From NCBI GenBank assembly GCA_023659985.1, contig JAGXOH010000015.1, forward strand, positions 1 to 14,874: 14,874 bases of DNA. Direction: 5' to 3'. The position numbers were made by a program, and so were the translations under genes. A model generated the notes under the pieces. The model made no database searches, had not been told where the DNA came from, and saw only the letters and a program-made list of their open reading frames with translations. Every line of letters starts with the position of its first letter. Position 1 is the first letter of the stretch. This document shows positions 5,499 through 12,217 of the stretch, piece after piece. This stretch comes from Candidatus Falkowbacteria bacterium LH_S3 (lineage in GTDB: Bacteria; Patescibacteriota; Patescibacteriia; Patescibacteriales; JAGXOH01).

Positions 5499-6686
5499 AT
5501 GGCAGAAAAGTTTGAAAGAACAAAACCCCATATTAATGTAGGTACTATTGGGCACGTTGACCACGGTAAGACTGTCTTAACAGCTGCAATATTGAAAGTT
5601 GTAGCTGCCAAAGGCCTTTCCGCTTCCCAAAAAACAGTTGAGCAAATTGATTCCGCTCCTGAAGAAAAAGACAGAGGTATCACTATTGCCACCTCCCATG
5701 TAGAGTATGAAACCGAAAACAGGCATTATGCTCACGTGGATTGTCCCGGGCATGCTGACTATGTAAAAAATATGGTTACTGGTGCCGCTCAAATGGATGG
5801 CTCTATTTTGGTAGTAGCCGCTAGTGACGGTCCTATGCCCCAAACCAGAGAACACATATTGCTTGCTAGACAAGTTGGTGTTCCTTCTATTGTTGTATTT
5901 TTAAATAAATGTGACATGGTTGAGGATAAAGAATTGATTGATTTGGTTGAAGAGGAGGTTAGAGATCTGTTAAAGCAATACGAATTTCCTGGTGATGAAA
6001 TTTCTGTTATTAGAGGATCGGCTTTAAAAGCTTTAGAAAATCCTGATGGCGAAGATGCTGATGCTATTATGAATTTATTAAAGTCTTTGGATGAATATAT
6101 TCCGCAACTCACTAGAGATAAAGATCAATCTTTCTTAATGCCTATTGAAGATATATTTAGCATTGAAGGTAGAGGTACTGTAGTTACAGGAAGGATTGAA
6201 AGAGGTGTTATTACTTTAAATAAAGAAGTAGAATTGGTTGGTTTTAAGGATACGACCAAAACCGTTGTAACTGGTATTGAAATGTTTAACAAATCCTTGG
6301 AACAAGGTGAAGCCGGTGATAACGCCGGAATTTTATTAAGAGGTATAAAAAAAGACGATGTTAACAGAGGTCAAGTTATTGCTAAACCCGGAACTATTAC
6401 CCCTCACACTGATTTTGAAGCCGAGGTATATGTATTAAGCAAAGATGAAGGCGGGAGACATAAACCTTTCTTTAAAGGCTATAAACCCCAATTCTATATA
6501 AGAACCACAGATGTTACTGGAGAAATTGAACTTCCTGAAGGAACAGAAATGGTTATGCCTGGCGACACCGTTAATTTAACTGTTAAACTTATTGCTCCGG
6601 TAGCGTTGGAAGAAAAACAAAAGTTTGCTATTAGAGAAGGTGGAAAAACAGTAGGTGCTGGTGTGGTTACCAAAGTAATTAAATAA
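5499..6686 (+). CDS. tuf: Elongation factor Tu
   Basis: EF-Tu carries aminoacyl-tRNA to the ribosomal A site as the GTP complex. From the ATG at 5499 the product has 395 residues and begins MAEKFERTKPHINVGTIGHV, matching the family exactly. GTPase motifs: GHVDHGKT (18-25), RGITI (59-63), DCPGH (81-85, with catalytic His85), NKCD (136-139) and the SALKAL segment. Domains II and III follow intact, ending GAGVVTKVIK. Residue 26 is Val, where most EF-Tu proteins have Thr directly after the P-loop Thr25. An in-frame TTG at 5490 would add three residues (MKT) and is unlikely. The gene sits between the unassigned acidic protein and S10, joining the str and S10 clusters. Confidence 0.97.
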   Translation: MAEKFERTKPHINVGTIGHVDHGKTVLTAAILKVVAAKGLSASQKTVEQIDSAPEEKDRGITIATSHVEYETENRHYAHVDCPGHADYVKNMVTGAAQMDGSILVVAASDGPMPQTREHILLARQVGVPSIVVFLNKCDMVEDKELIDLVEEEVRDLLKQYEFPGDEISVIRGSALKALENPDGEDADAIMNLLKSLDEYIPQLTRDKDQSFLMPIEDIFSIEGRGTVVTGRIERGVITLNKEVELVGFKDTTKTVVTGIEMFNKSLEQGEAGDNAGILLRGIKKDDVNRGQVIAKPGTITPHTDFEAEVYVLSKDEGGRHKPFFKGYKPQFYIRTTDVTGEIELPEGTEMVMPGDTVNLTVKLIAPVALEEKQKFAIREGGKTVGAGVVTKVIK

Positions 6687-6720
6687 AATTTAGATATAGT
6701 TTGACAAATTTTGCTCCTAG

Positions 6721-6743
6721 CCCCGCCCATGCCATGGGCGGGG
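6721..6743. other. Perfect GC-rich hairpin between tuf and rpsJ
   Basis: ccccgcccatg (6721-6731) and catgggcgggg (6733-6743) are perfect complements around a single C. A realistic fold has eight G-C pairs (CCCCGCCC with GGGCGGGG) and a 7-nt loop. What follows is TAAAAATAG, not a T run, and the other strand lacks one too, so a standard intrinsic terminator is not clearly supported. It is the most GC-rich patch in the window and lies 34 nt after the tuf stop. It may act as an mRNA 3'-end stabiliser, a pause site or a REP-like insert. Confidence 0.7.
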
Positions 6744-6780
6744 TAAAAATAGTTATTTAAATTAAGCCTTTAATAAAATT

Positions 6781-7164
6781 ATGGTAGAGGAGAAAACAAC
6801 AAAACAAGCTCAAGATAAAAAGGCAGCTGCTGATACAACTGTTAATAATGAAGATGTAAAACAAAAAATAAGAATCAAAATCAAAGCTTTTGATCATAAA
6901 GTAATAGATCAATCAGCCAAGACCATAATCGAAACAGCCGAAAGGACTAATTCACAAATTTACGGTCCTATCCCTTTGCCAATTGAAAAGAAGGTTTATA
7001 CTGTTAACAGATCAACTTTTGTTCATAAAAAATCCAGGGACCAGTATGAAATGAGAATTCATAAGAGATTAATAGACATTGTAGAGCCTTATTCTCAAAC
7101 CATAGAAGATTTATCAAACTTAAATTTGCCAGCCGGAGTGGATATTGAAATTAAAATGAGATAA
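6781..7164 (+). CDS. rpsJ: 30S ribosomal protein S10 with N-terminal extension
   Basis: S10 binds 16S rRNA in the head of the small subunit and in many bacteria pairs with NusB in antitermination. The conserved core spans about 27-127: KQKIRIKIKAFDHKVIDQSA, YGPIPLPIEKKVYTVNRSTF, the SRDQYEMRIHKRLIDI block and the closing LPAGVDIEIKMR. The family is usually 102-105 residues; here 127, because about 26 polar residues (MVEEKTTKQAQDKKAAADTT and a few more) precede the core. No internal Met offers a family-like alternative start. It is the first gene of the S10 cluster, 94 nt after tuf, separated by the GC-rich hairpin. There is no Shine-Dalgarno sequence. Confidence 0.96.
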   Translation: MVEEKTTKQAQDKKAAADTTVNNEDVKQKIRIKIKAFDHKVIDQSAKTIIETAERTNSQIYGPIPLPIEKKVYTVNRSTFVHKKSRDQYEMRIHKRLIDIVEPYSQTIEDLSNLNLPAGVDIEIKMR

Positions 7165-7213
7165 TAATATTTAAGATTTTATATCTTATGAAAGGTTAAC
7201 AAAATATTGCTTG

Positions 7214-7262
7214 TAAGTTTGGACAAGTTATTGATTATATATCCACGATTTGTCCAAATTTA
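7214..7262. promoter_or_regulatory. Inverted repeat after rpsJ
   Basis: tttggacaa (7218-7226) and ttgtccaaa (7250-7258) are exact complements. Outward, taag (7214-7217) pairs with ttta (7259-7262) through three standard pairs and one G-U, giving 13 pairs around a 23-nt loop. A smaller hairpin precedes it (taagat 7172-7177 with atctta 7183-7188). There is no T run, so termination is not implied. A leader-RNA arm or an operator-like DNA site would both fit. Confidence 0.5.
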
Positions 7263-7285
7263 TAAAATTGCCTTAAAGGTAAAAT

Positions 7286-7327
7286 AGTAGATTTTTATTC
7301 TACTGGTTTTGTTGAAGCCAGTTTTTT
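7286..7327 (+). terminator. Terminator with overlapping alternative hairpin before rplC
   Basis: actggttt (7302-7309) pairs with gagccagt-like bases 7315-7322 (eight pairs, one G-U), closing a 5-nt loop, and six T residues run from 7322 to 7327. This is a good intrinsic terminator shape. A second hairpin, agtaga (7286-7291) with tctact (7299-7304), shares bases 7302-7304 with the terminator stem, so the two cannot both form fully. That is the arrangement expected of an attenuator. It lies 45 nt before the rplC start, inside the S10 cluster. Confidence 0.6.
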
Positions 7328-7372
7328 ATTAATATCTATGAATTTACGAATCAATTACCAATATACAAATAT

Positions 7373-8269
7373 ATGAAGTTTATATTAGGAAAAAAAATAG
7401 GAATGACACAAATTTGGAAAGAAGAGGAAGTTATATCTGTCACCAAAATTCAGGCAGGACCGTGTCTTGTTATTCAAGTAAAAAACGAAAAAAAGGACGG
7501 ATATCAAGGATTGCAATTGGCTTTTGATGATAAAAAGGAGAAAAATATAAATAAACCTCAAAAAGGGCATTGTCAAAAGTTGAAAAACAAAAATAAAAAT
7601 TTAAAGATTAATTGGAGATATTTGCGAGAATTTAGATTACTTACAGATGAAGATAAGCAACAAGAGGTAAATATGGGTGATGTTATTAGCGTGGAAACTT
7701 TTGAGGTCAGAGATAAAATTGATGTTTCCGGAACCTCTAAGGGAAGAGGTTTTCAAGGCGTAGTGAAAAGACATAATTTTAGCGGAGCTTCTAAGACTCA
7801 TGGTACTAAAGATCAAGAAAGAATGCCTGGTTCAGCCGGGGCAATGGGAGTTGGTCGTATTTTAAAAGGTAAAAAAATGCCTGGTAAAATGGGTAATAAG
7901 ACAATCACTATCACTAATTTAGAAATAGTTGATATTGATATTGATAATAATATTTTGTTCCTAAAAGGAGCTGTTGCCGGTGCTATAAATGGATTGGTTA
8001 CCATTAAGGGTAAAGGTGAGTTAAAGCTAAGCCAATCTGAAGACTTTGCCGATGTTTTAGAAAAAAGTGTTGCCGAGCAAAAACAAGAACAATCAGCTGA
8101 ACAACAAAACAAGGAACAAAAAGAGAATTTTGAAGAGAGTAAGCAAGAGCAAGTCAGCGCCCAAGAACAAAAAGGAGAACAAAGCGAAGAACAACCAGAA
8201 CAAAAAGATCAAGATAGCACGAAAGAAGCTCCTGAAAAAAAAGATAAACCTGAGCAACAAAAGACATAG
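7373..8269 (+). CDS. rplC: 50S ribosomal protein L3 with low-complexity C-terminal tail
   Basis: L3 is an early assembly protein whose long loop reaches toward the peptidyl-transferase centre. The core, about residues 1-222, starts MKFILGKKIGMTQIW and includes GRGFQGVVKRHNFSGASKTH (124-143), the MPGSAGAMG loop and LKGKKMPGKMGNKTITITNL (164-183). Residues about 223-298 are a Gln/Glu/Lys-rich tail (repeated EQ and EQK words) that the family lacks; usual L3 length is about 205-215. The TAG stop at 8267-8269 is followed in frame by 17 further codons of the same composition, ending in TAA at 8321-8323, which suggests a shortened tail. The ATG has no Shine-Dalgarno sequence and lies 45 nt after a predicted attenuator-like terminator. 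Confidence 0.95.
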   Translation: MKFILGKKIGMTQIWKEEEVISVTKIQAGPCLVIQVKNEKKDGYQGLQLAFDDKKEKNINKPQKGHCQKLKNKNKNLKINWRYLREFRLLTDEDKQQEVNMGDVISVETFEVRDKIDVSGTSKGRGFQGVVKRHNFSGASKTHGTKDQERMPGSAGAMGVGRILKGKKMPGKMGNKTITITNLEIVDIDIDNNILFLKGAVAGAINGLVTIKGKGELKLSQSEDFADVLEKSVAEQKQEQSAEQQNKEQKENFEESKQEQVSAQEQKGEQSEEQPEQKDQDSTKEAPEKKDKPEQQKT

Positions 8270-8328
8270 GAGAGCAAACAAAATAATTCCAGTCAAGAGA
8301 ATTTAAAAGAGGCAAAAAGCTAAATAAA

Positions 8329-8396
8329 GCATTACCTGTTGCGTAATATGCATAGTAATATTTTAATAATTTACGCAATAAGCATTACGCATTACG
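8329..8396. repeat. gcattac-word repeat cluster between rplC and rplD
   Basis: The word gcattac occurs at 8329-8335, 8382-8388 and 8389-8395, and its near-inverse gcgtaat at 8341-8347. ttgcgtaa (8339-8346) and ttacgcaa (8371-8378) form a perfect 8-bp inverted repeat around 24 nt. The cluster fills most of the gap before rplD and resembles in style the word repeats at 1-300, though with a different word. No gene is present. Confidence 0.6.
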
Positions 8397-8405
8397 AAAT
8401 ATTTT

Positions 8406-9077
8406 ATGGTATTAACAGTCAATATATACAATCAAAAAGGCGAAAAAAAGGATAAGATGGATTTACCTGAATTTTTGTTTGATGTCGGGCTAAATGTAGA
8501 ATTAATTCAACAGGCAAGAGTTGCTCAAATGGCTAACCAAAGACAAGTATTGGCGCATACCAAAACTAGAAGTGAGGTAAGAGGAGGAGGAAGGAAACCG
8601 TGGAGGCAAAAAGGTACCGGTAATGCTCGAGCAGGATCTATTAGATCACCGATCTGGGTTGGAGGCGGAATTACTTTCGGACCAAAAAAAGAGAGAAATT
8701 TTGCCAAAAAGATCAATAAGAAAATGAAGAGAAAGGCTATATTTATGGCATTAACAGATAAGTTTAAAAATAATTCTTTGTTAGTAGTAGATAAGCTGGA
8801 AATAACAGAGTTTAGCACTAAGGGGTTTATTAATATTTTAGTTGCCCTGGAAAAACAATTAACAGAATCTAAGCAAGATTCGGGTGAAGCCGGAAAAAGA
8901 AGCTTGTTAATGGTTAATGAAGAAATAAATGATAAATTAAAATATTCAGCCAACAACTTAACCAGAATAAAGATTTTAAATGTAAATAATATAAATATTT
9001 TGGATTTATTAAAATATAAAGATTTAGTAATGTCAGTTGGCGCTATTAAAAAATTAAAAGAAATATATAATAAATAG
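8406..9077 (+). CDS. rplD: 50S ribosomal protein L4
   Basis: L4 binds 23S rRNA early in assembly, and its extended loop lines the exit tunnel at the constriction. The 223-residue protein shows the diagnostic loop at about 59-96, including RGGGRKPWRQKGTGNARAGS and SPIWVGGGITFGP. The C-terminal domain follows with LLVVDKLEI and ends in MSVGAIKKLKEIYNK. Its length is typical (about 200-225), with a modest insertion near residues 157-166 (ESKQDSGEAGK). In E. coli, L4 represses the S10 operon through a leader upstream of rpsJ; here the structured, terminator-bearing leader lies between rpsJ and rplC. The stop is TAG, and rplW follows after 10 nt. Confidence 0.95.
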   Translation: MVLTVNIYNQKGEKKDKMDLPEFLFDVGLNVELIQQARVAQMANQRQVLAHTKTRSEVRGGGRKPWRQKGTGNARAGSIRSPIWVGGGITFGPKKERNFAKKINKKMKRKAIFMALTDKFKNNSLLVVDKLEITEFSTKGFINILVALEKQLTESKQDSGEAGKRSLLMVNEEINDKLKYSANNLTRIKILNVNNINILDLLKYKDLVMSVGAIKKLKEIYNK

Positions 9078-9087
9078 TTTTTAATAT

Positions 9088-9645
9088 ATGGCTCTATTTA
9101 AGAGAAGTAAAAAAGAAAAATCAAAAAAAGCGGATAAAAGCCAAACTGCTGGAAAAGATAATGCTCCTGTTAATAAAAAAGAGACTTCAATGAAGGATTT
9201 GTATTCTAAAGATACAGGCGATACAGGCAAAGATACAGGCAAAGATAAAAAAGACAAGGTTAAAACCGACGCAGACAAGGTTAAAACCGGTGCAAAAGAT
9301 AAACATAAAGACAAAAAACATAAAGACAAAGGAGAATCTAAGCAACAAAAAGAAACTCCTAAGAAAGCATATAGAGTCTTGGTTAAACCGTTAATAACCG
9401 AAAAAGTCGGAGATTTAGCAAAGGAAAATAAATATGTATTTGAAGTAGCAAATAATGTAAATAAATTACAAGTAGCCGAAGCTATAAGAGAGGTTTATGA
9501 GGTTAAACCGATTAAGATTAATATTATAACAATAAAAGGGAAAAGAGTCAGGATGGGAAGAATTTTAGGGAAAAGAAAGGATAGAAAAAAGGCTATTGTT
9601 AAAATACCAAAAGGAAAGACTATTAATATTTATGAAGGAGTGTAA
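9088..9645 (+). CDS. rplW: 50S ribosomal protein L23 with long N-terminal extension
   Basis: L23 sits at the tunnel exit and is the docking site for trigger factor and SRP. The family core is only about 95 residues; here it occupies about 94-185: YRVLVKPLITEKVGDLAKEN, the VNKLQVAEAIREVYEVKPIK segment and the RKDRKKAIVKIPKGKTI end. Residues 1-93 are a Lys/Asp-rich tail built from tandem words: DTG repeats near 42-51, DKVKT(D/G)A twice at 56-69, and KHKDK twice at 72-81. The tail is probably disordered and grew by in-frame slippage. An internal ATG (Met35, 9190) would still leave a long tail, and the opening MALFKRSKKE looks like a genuine start. It lies 10 nt after rplD. Confidence 0.94.
   Translation: MALFKRSKKEKSKKADKSQTAGKDNAPVNKKETSMKDLYSKDTGDTGKDTGKDKKDKVKTDADKVKTGAKDKHKDKKHKDKGESKQQKETPKKAYRVLVKPLITEKVGDLAKENKYVFEVANNVNKLQVAEAIREVYEVKPIKINIITIKGKRVRMGRILGKRKDRKKAIVKIPKGKTINIYEGV
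9211..9330 (+). repeat. In-frame tandem repeats within the rplW tail
   Basis: gatacaggc occurs at 9211-9219, 9220-9228 and 9232-9240. gacaaggttaaaacc occurs at 9253-9267 and 9274-9288, a period of 21 nt (seven codons). aaacataaagacaaa occurs at 9301-9315 and 9316-9330, a period of 15 nt (five codons). All periods are multiples of three, so reading frame is kept and length polymorphism among related strains is expected. Confidence 0.85.
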
Positions 9646-9662
9646 AATGATGAAAAAATATT

Positions 9663-10511
9663 ATGGCATTAAAGAGATCAAAACCAACAACCCCGGCCAG
9701 AAGGCAAGCAACTTTTTATGATTTTTCTGGACTTTCTAAGAAAAAGCCGGAAAAGAGTTTGCTTGTGTCTAAAAAGAGAACAAGCGGAAGAAACAATCAA
9801 GGCAGGATCACTATAAGACATAGAGGTGGCGGAGCTAAAAGAAATATTAGAATTATTGATTTTAAAAGAAATAAATTTGATATTCCTGCCAAAGTGGAAA
9901 CCATAGAATATGATCCTAACAGAGGTGCCAGAATAGCTTTATTAGCTTATAAAGATGGAGAAAAAAGATATATAATCGCTCCCAAAGATTTAGCAATAGG
10001 GCAAGAAGTTATCAGCTCAAAAAAACAAGTGGAAATAAAAACCGGTAATGCTATGCCTATAAAGTATATTCCTTCAGGTATTCCTGTTTTTAATGTGGAA
10101 TTAGAACCAGAAAAAGGAGCAAAGTTGGCTAGAGGAGCCGGAAATGCGGTTTATATTATGGGTGTAGAAGGAAAATATGCTCAGTTAAAAATGCCTTCCA
10201 ATGAGATAAGATTAATAAAGAAAGATTGTTTATGCACCGTAGGTAGAGGGAGTAACTCAGAAAGAAGGCATGTTAAAATAGGTAATGCAGGTAGAAAAAG
10301 ACATTTGGGGAAAAGACCTACTGTTAGAGGAACAGCTATGAATCCGGCTGATCATCCTCACGGAGGTGGTGAAGGTAAGCAACCTATTGGAATGAAACAT
10401 CCTAAAACACCTTGGGGTAAGCCTGCACTAGGAGTTAGAACCAGGAAAAAGAAGAAGATAACCAATAAATTGATCATAAAGAGAAGATCCAAGAAAAGAG
10501 GTAAAAAATAA
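9663..10511 (+). CDS. rplB: 50S ribosomal protein L2
   Basis: L2 is a universally conserved 23S rRNA binder needed for subunit association and peptidyl-transferase activity. The 282-residue product has the RNA-binding core with GRNNQGRITIRHRGGGAKRN (42-61), DPNRGARIALL, IPSGIPVFNVELEPEKGAKL and NAVYIMGVEGKYAQLKMPSN. The signature block MNPADHPHGGGEG contains the histidine equivalent to E. coli His229. The length is normal (about 273-285), with a basic C-terminal end. The ATG at 9663 cannot be extended upstream, since an in-frame TGA lies at 9651. AAGGAG at 9635-9640 is within the last rplW codons and 22 nt away, so it is not a well-placed ribosome binding site for this start. Confidence 0.97.
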   Translation: MALKRSKPTTPARRQATFYDFSGLSKKKPEKSLLVSKKRTSGRNNQGRITIRHRGGGAKRNIRIIDFKRNKFDIPAKVETIEYDPNRGARIALLAYKDGEKRYIIAPKDLAIGQEVISSKKQVEIKTGNAMPIKYIPSGIPVFNVELEPEKGAKLARGAGNAVYIMGVEGKYAQLKMPSNEIRLIKKDCLCTVGRGSNSERRHVKIGNAGRKRHLGKRPTVRGTAMNPADHPHGGGEGKQPIGMKHPKTPWGKPALGVRTRKKKKITNKLIIKRRSKKRGKK

Positions 10512-10566
10512 TTCCAAATCAGCAAATTATAAAGTATTTCAATATAAGAATAAATTATAAAATAAT

Positions 10567-10845
10567 ATGGCAAGAAGCTTAAAAAAAGGACCATACATTA
10601 ATCCCAGAATAATCAAAAAAGTTAAGGATATGAAACCAGGAGATAAGACCGTTATTAAAGTTTGGGATAGGGCTTGTACAATAACACCTGAGATGGTAGG
10701 TTTTAATTTCGGAGTTTATAATGGAAAAGAGCACGTACATGTCTTAATAGAGGAGAACATGGTAGGTCATAAACTTGGAGAGTTTGCTCAGACCAGAAAA
10801 TTTAAAGGACACGGAGGAAAAGCGGCAAAAAAGGGTAAAAAATAA
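10567..10845 (+). CDS. rpsS: 30S ribosomal protein S19
   Basis: S19 lies in the small-subunit head next to S13 and near the A-site finger. The 92-residue protein starts MARSLKKGPYINPRIIKKV and contains VWDRACTITPEMVGFNFGVY, with VHVLIEENMVGHKLGEFAQT and the RKFKGHGG motif near the C terminus. Length and motifs are fully typical. The 55-nt gap after rplB is AT-only-like sequence without structure I can support. No Shine-Dalgarno sequence is present. The stop is TAA, followed by a weak hairpin, aaagat (10845-10850) with atcttt (10855-10860). Confidence 0.97.
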   Translation: MARSLKKGPYINPRIIKKVKDMKPGDKTVIKVWDRACTITPEMVGFNFGVYNGKEHVHVLIEENMVGHKLGEFAQTRKFKGHGGKAAKKGKK

Positions 10846-10903
10846 AAGATTATTATCTTTCAGAATTAAAGATTACCAAAAAATTATAATTAAAGATTGA
10901 GTT

Positions 10904-11464
10904 ATGGATGTTAGAGCAAAAGCAAAACATATAAGGATATCTTCAAAGAAAATGAGGTTGGTGGCAGATATTGTCAGAGGTATGGAGGTTAATAAAGCAT
11001 TATCCCAATTAAATTTTGTTAATAAAAAATCCGCGAAACCGATTAAGAAATTAGTGGAATCTGCTATAGCTAATGCCAAACATAACTATAACTTAGATAA
11101 AAATAATTTATTTATAAAAGAAATCAGGATAGACAAGGGTAGAACTTTGCATAGATGGACACCCAGAGCTTTGGGTAGAGCTACCCCCATAAGAAAAAGG
11201 AGTAGCCATATAAGTTTAATATTAGGGGAGTTGGTTGACAGTGGGGTGGTAAAATCCAAAAAGCAAGAAATAGCAGCCCCTGTAAGTTTGGAAGAAATGG
11301 CTAAGGGGAAAACCGGAGAAAGTAAGGAGAATAGAAAAAAGGAAAATAAAAAGACTTCAAGAAGTACTGCTGAGAATACAGAGAAAAATGGGAAGACAGA
11401 AGCTTCAAAAAGAAAATCTGTTGAAAATCCAAAAGAGCAAAAAAATCAGGAAGAAAGCAAATAA
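10904..11464 (+). CDS. rplV: 50S ribosomal protein L22 with C-terminal tail
   Basis: L22 has a globular domain at the tunnel exit and a beta-hairpin that reaches inside to the constriction with L4. The core, about residues 1-117, shows IRISSKKMRLVADIVRGM (10-27), AIANAKHNYNLDKNNLFIKE and the hairpin RTLHRWTPRALGRATPIRKR (80-99). Residues about 118-186 are an extra Lys/Glu/Ser/Asn-rich tail with no predicted fold (KGKTGESKENRKKENKKTSR is typical); the usual family length is about 110-118. It has no internal frameshift, and rpsC starts 22 nt after its stop. The ATG codes for MDVRAKAKHI, close to the family start. Confidence 0.95.
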   Translation: MDVRAKAKHIRISSKKMRLVADIVRGMEVNKALSQLNFVNKKSAKPIKKLVESAIANAKHNYNLDKNNLFIKEIRIDKGRTLHRWTPRALGRATPIRKRSSHISLILGELVDSGVVKSKKQEIAAPVSLEEMAKGKTGESKENRKKENKKTSRSTAENTEKNGKTEASKRKSVENPKEQKNQEESK

Positions 11465-11486
11465 AATTTATTTAATATACTAAATT

Positions 11487-12170
11487 ATGGCAAAAAAGGT
11501 AAATCCCAAGATATTTAGAATAGGAATAACAAGAACTTGGCCTTCGGTTTGGTTTAAGCAAGGTCAAGATTATATTAATAGTGTTAAACAAGATTCTACT
11601 TTAAGAAAATATTTAAAGAATACTTGGCGAGAAGCCGGAATTGATGAGGTTAAAATTGAAAGAAATACCAAAAATATTAGTATTGATATTTATACTGCAA
11701 AACCAGGGTTGATCATAGGAAGAGGAGGTTCAGGAGTAGAGGATTTAAAGAGAAAGATACACAAAAAGTTTTTTCCGCAACCAAGCGGTATAAAGTTGGG
11801 AGATATTAATTTAAATATAAAAGAGGTAAGTAGGCCTAATTTGAGTGCGGAAATGGTTATGCAATCAATGATCGTAGATATAGAAAAAAGAGTCCCTTAC
11901 AAGAAAGTTATGAAACAAGCTATAGATAGAGTGCAGAGAGCAGGGGCTTTGGGAGTAAAGATAATTGTTGCAGGAAGACTGAACGGAATTGAAATAGCAA
12001 GAACAGAAAAAATCAGTGTTGGCAAAGTTCCTTTGCATACATTAAGAGCTGACGTGAGTTATTCTCGCGGATTTGCCAGAACATCTTATGGTACTATTGG
12101 TATAAAAATTTGGATATATAAAGGAGAAGTTTTTGAAAAAGACAAGGATAAAACAGGAGAAGTTTACTAA
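11487..12170 (+). CDS. rpsC: 30S ribosomal protein S3
   Basis: S3 forms part of the mRNA entry channel and the ribosomal helicase activity with S4. The 227-residue protein starts MAKKVNPKIFRIGITRTWPS and carries a type II KH domain with the GXXG loop GRGG (78-81) inside GLIIGRGGSGVEDLKRKI. The C-terminal half has the GALGVKIIVAGRLNGIEIAR block and the closing SYGTIGIKIWIYKGEVF. Length is typical (about 210-235). It follows rplV by 22 nt and precedes rplP by 47 nt. No Shine-Dalgarno sequence is visible. Confidence 0.97.
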   Translation: MAKKVNPKIFRIGITRTWPSVWFKQGQDYINSVKQDSTLRKYLKNTWREAGIDEVKIERNTKNISIDIYTAKPGLIIGRGGSGVEDLKRKIHKKFFPQPSGIKLGDINLNIKEVSRPNLSAEMVMQSMIVDIEKRVPYKKVMKQAIDRVQRAGALGVKIIVAGRLNGIEIARTEKISVGKVPLHTLRADVSYSRGFARTSYGTIGIKIWIYKGEVFEKDKDKTGEVY

Positions 12171-12217
12171 ATCTTCTTAAAATGAATTTTTATTATAGTA
12201 AATAAGTCAAAATACAT

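Noticed and set aside
5577..6112. Antisense open frames opposite tuf
   Set aside because: They overlap a fully conserved EF-Tu and have no promoter, no ribosome binding site and no recognisable product.
6701..6706. A perfect TTGACA in the tuf-rpsJ gap as a promoter -35 box
   Set aside because: At the correct spacing (about 6723-6729) lies the GC-rich hairpin arm, not a -10 box.
8067..8306. A 79-codon lysine/asparagine-rich open frame overlapping the rplC tail
   Set aside because: It is the +1-shifted reading of the CAA/GAA-rich low-complexity tail. Its composition is an artefact of that repeat and it has no family-like motif.
9635..9721. AAGGAG at 9635-9640 followed by ATG at 9647, giving a 24-codon open frame overlapping the rplB start
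   Set aside because: The motif is formed by the last rplW codons (Glu-Gly-Val). The short frame overlaps rplB out of frame and shows no recognisable peptide.
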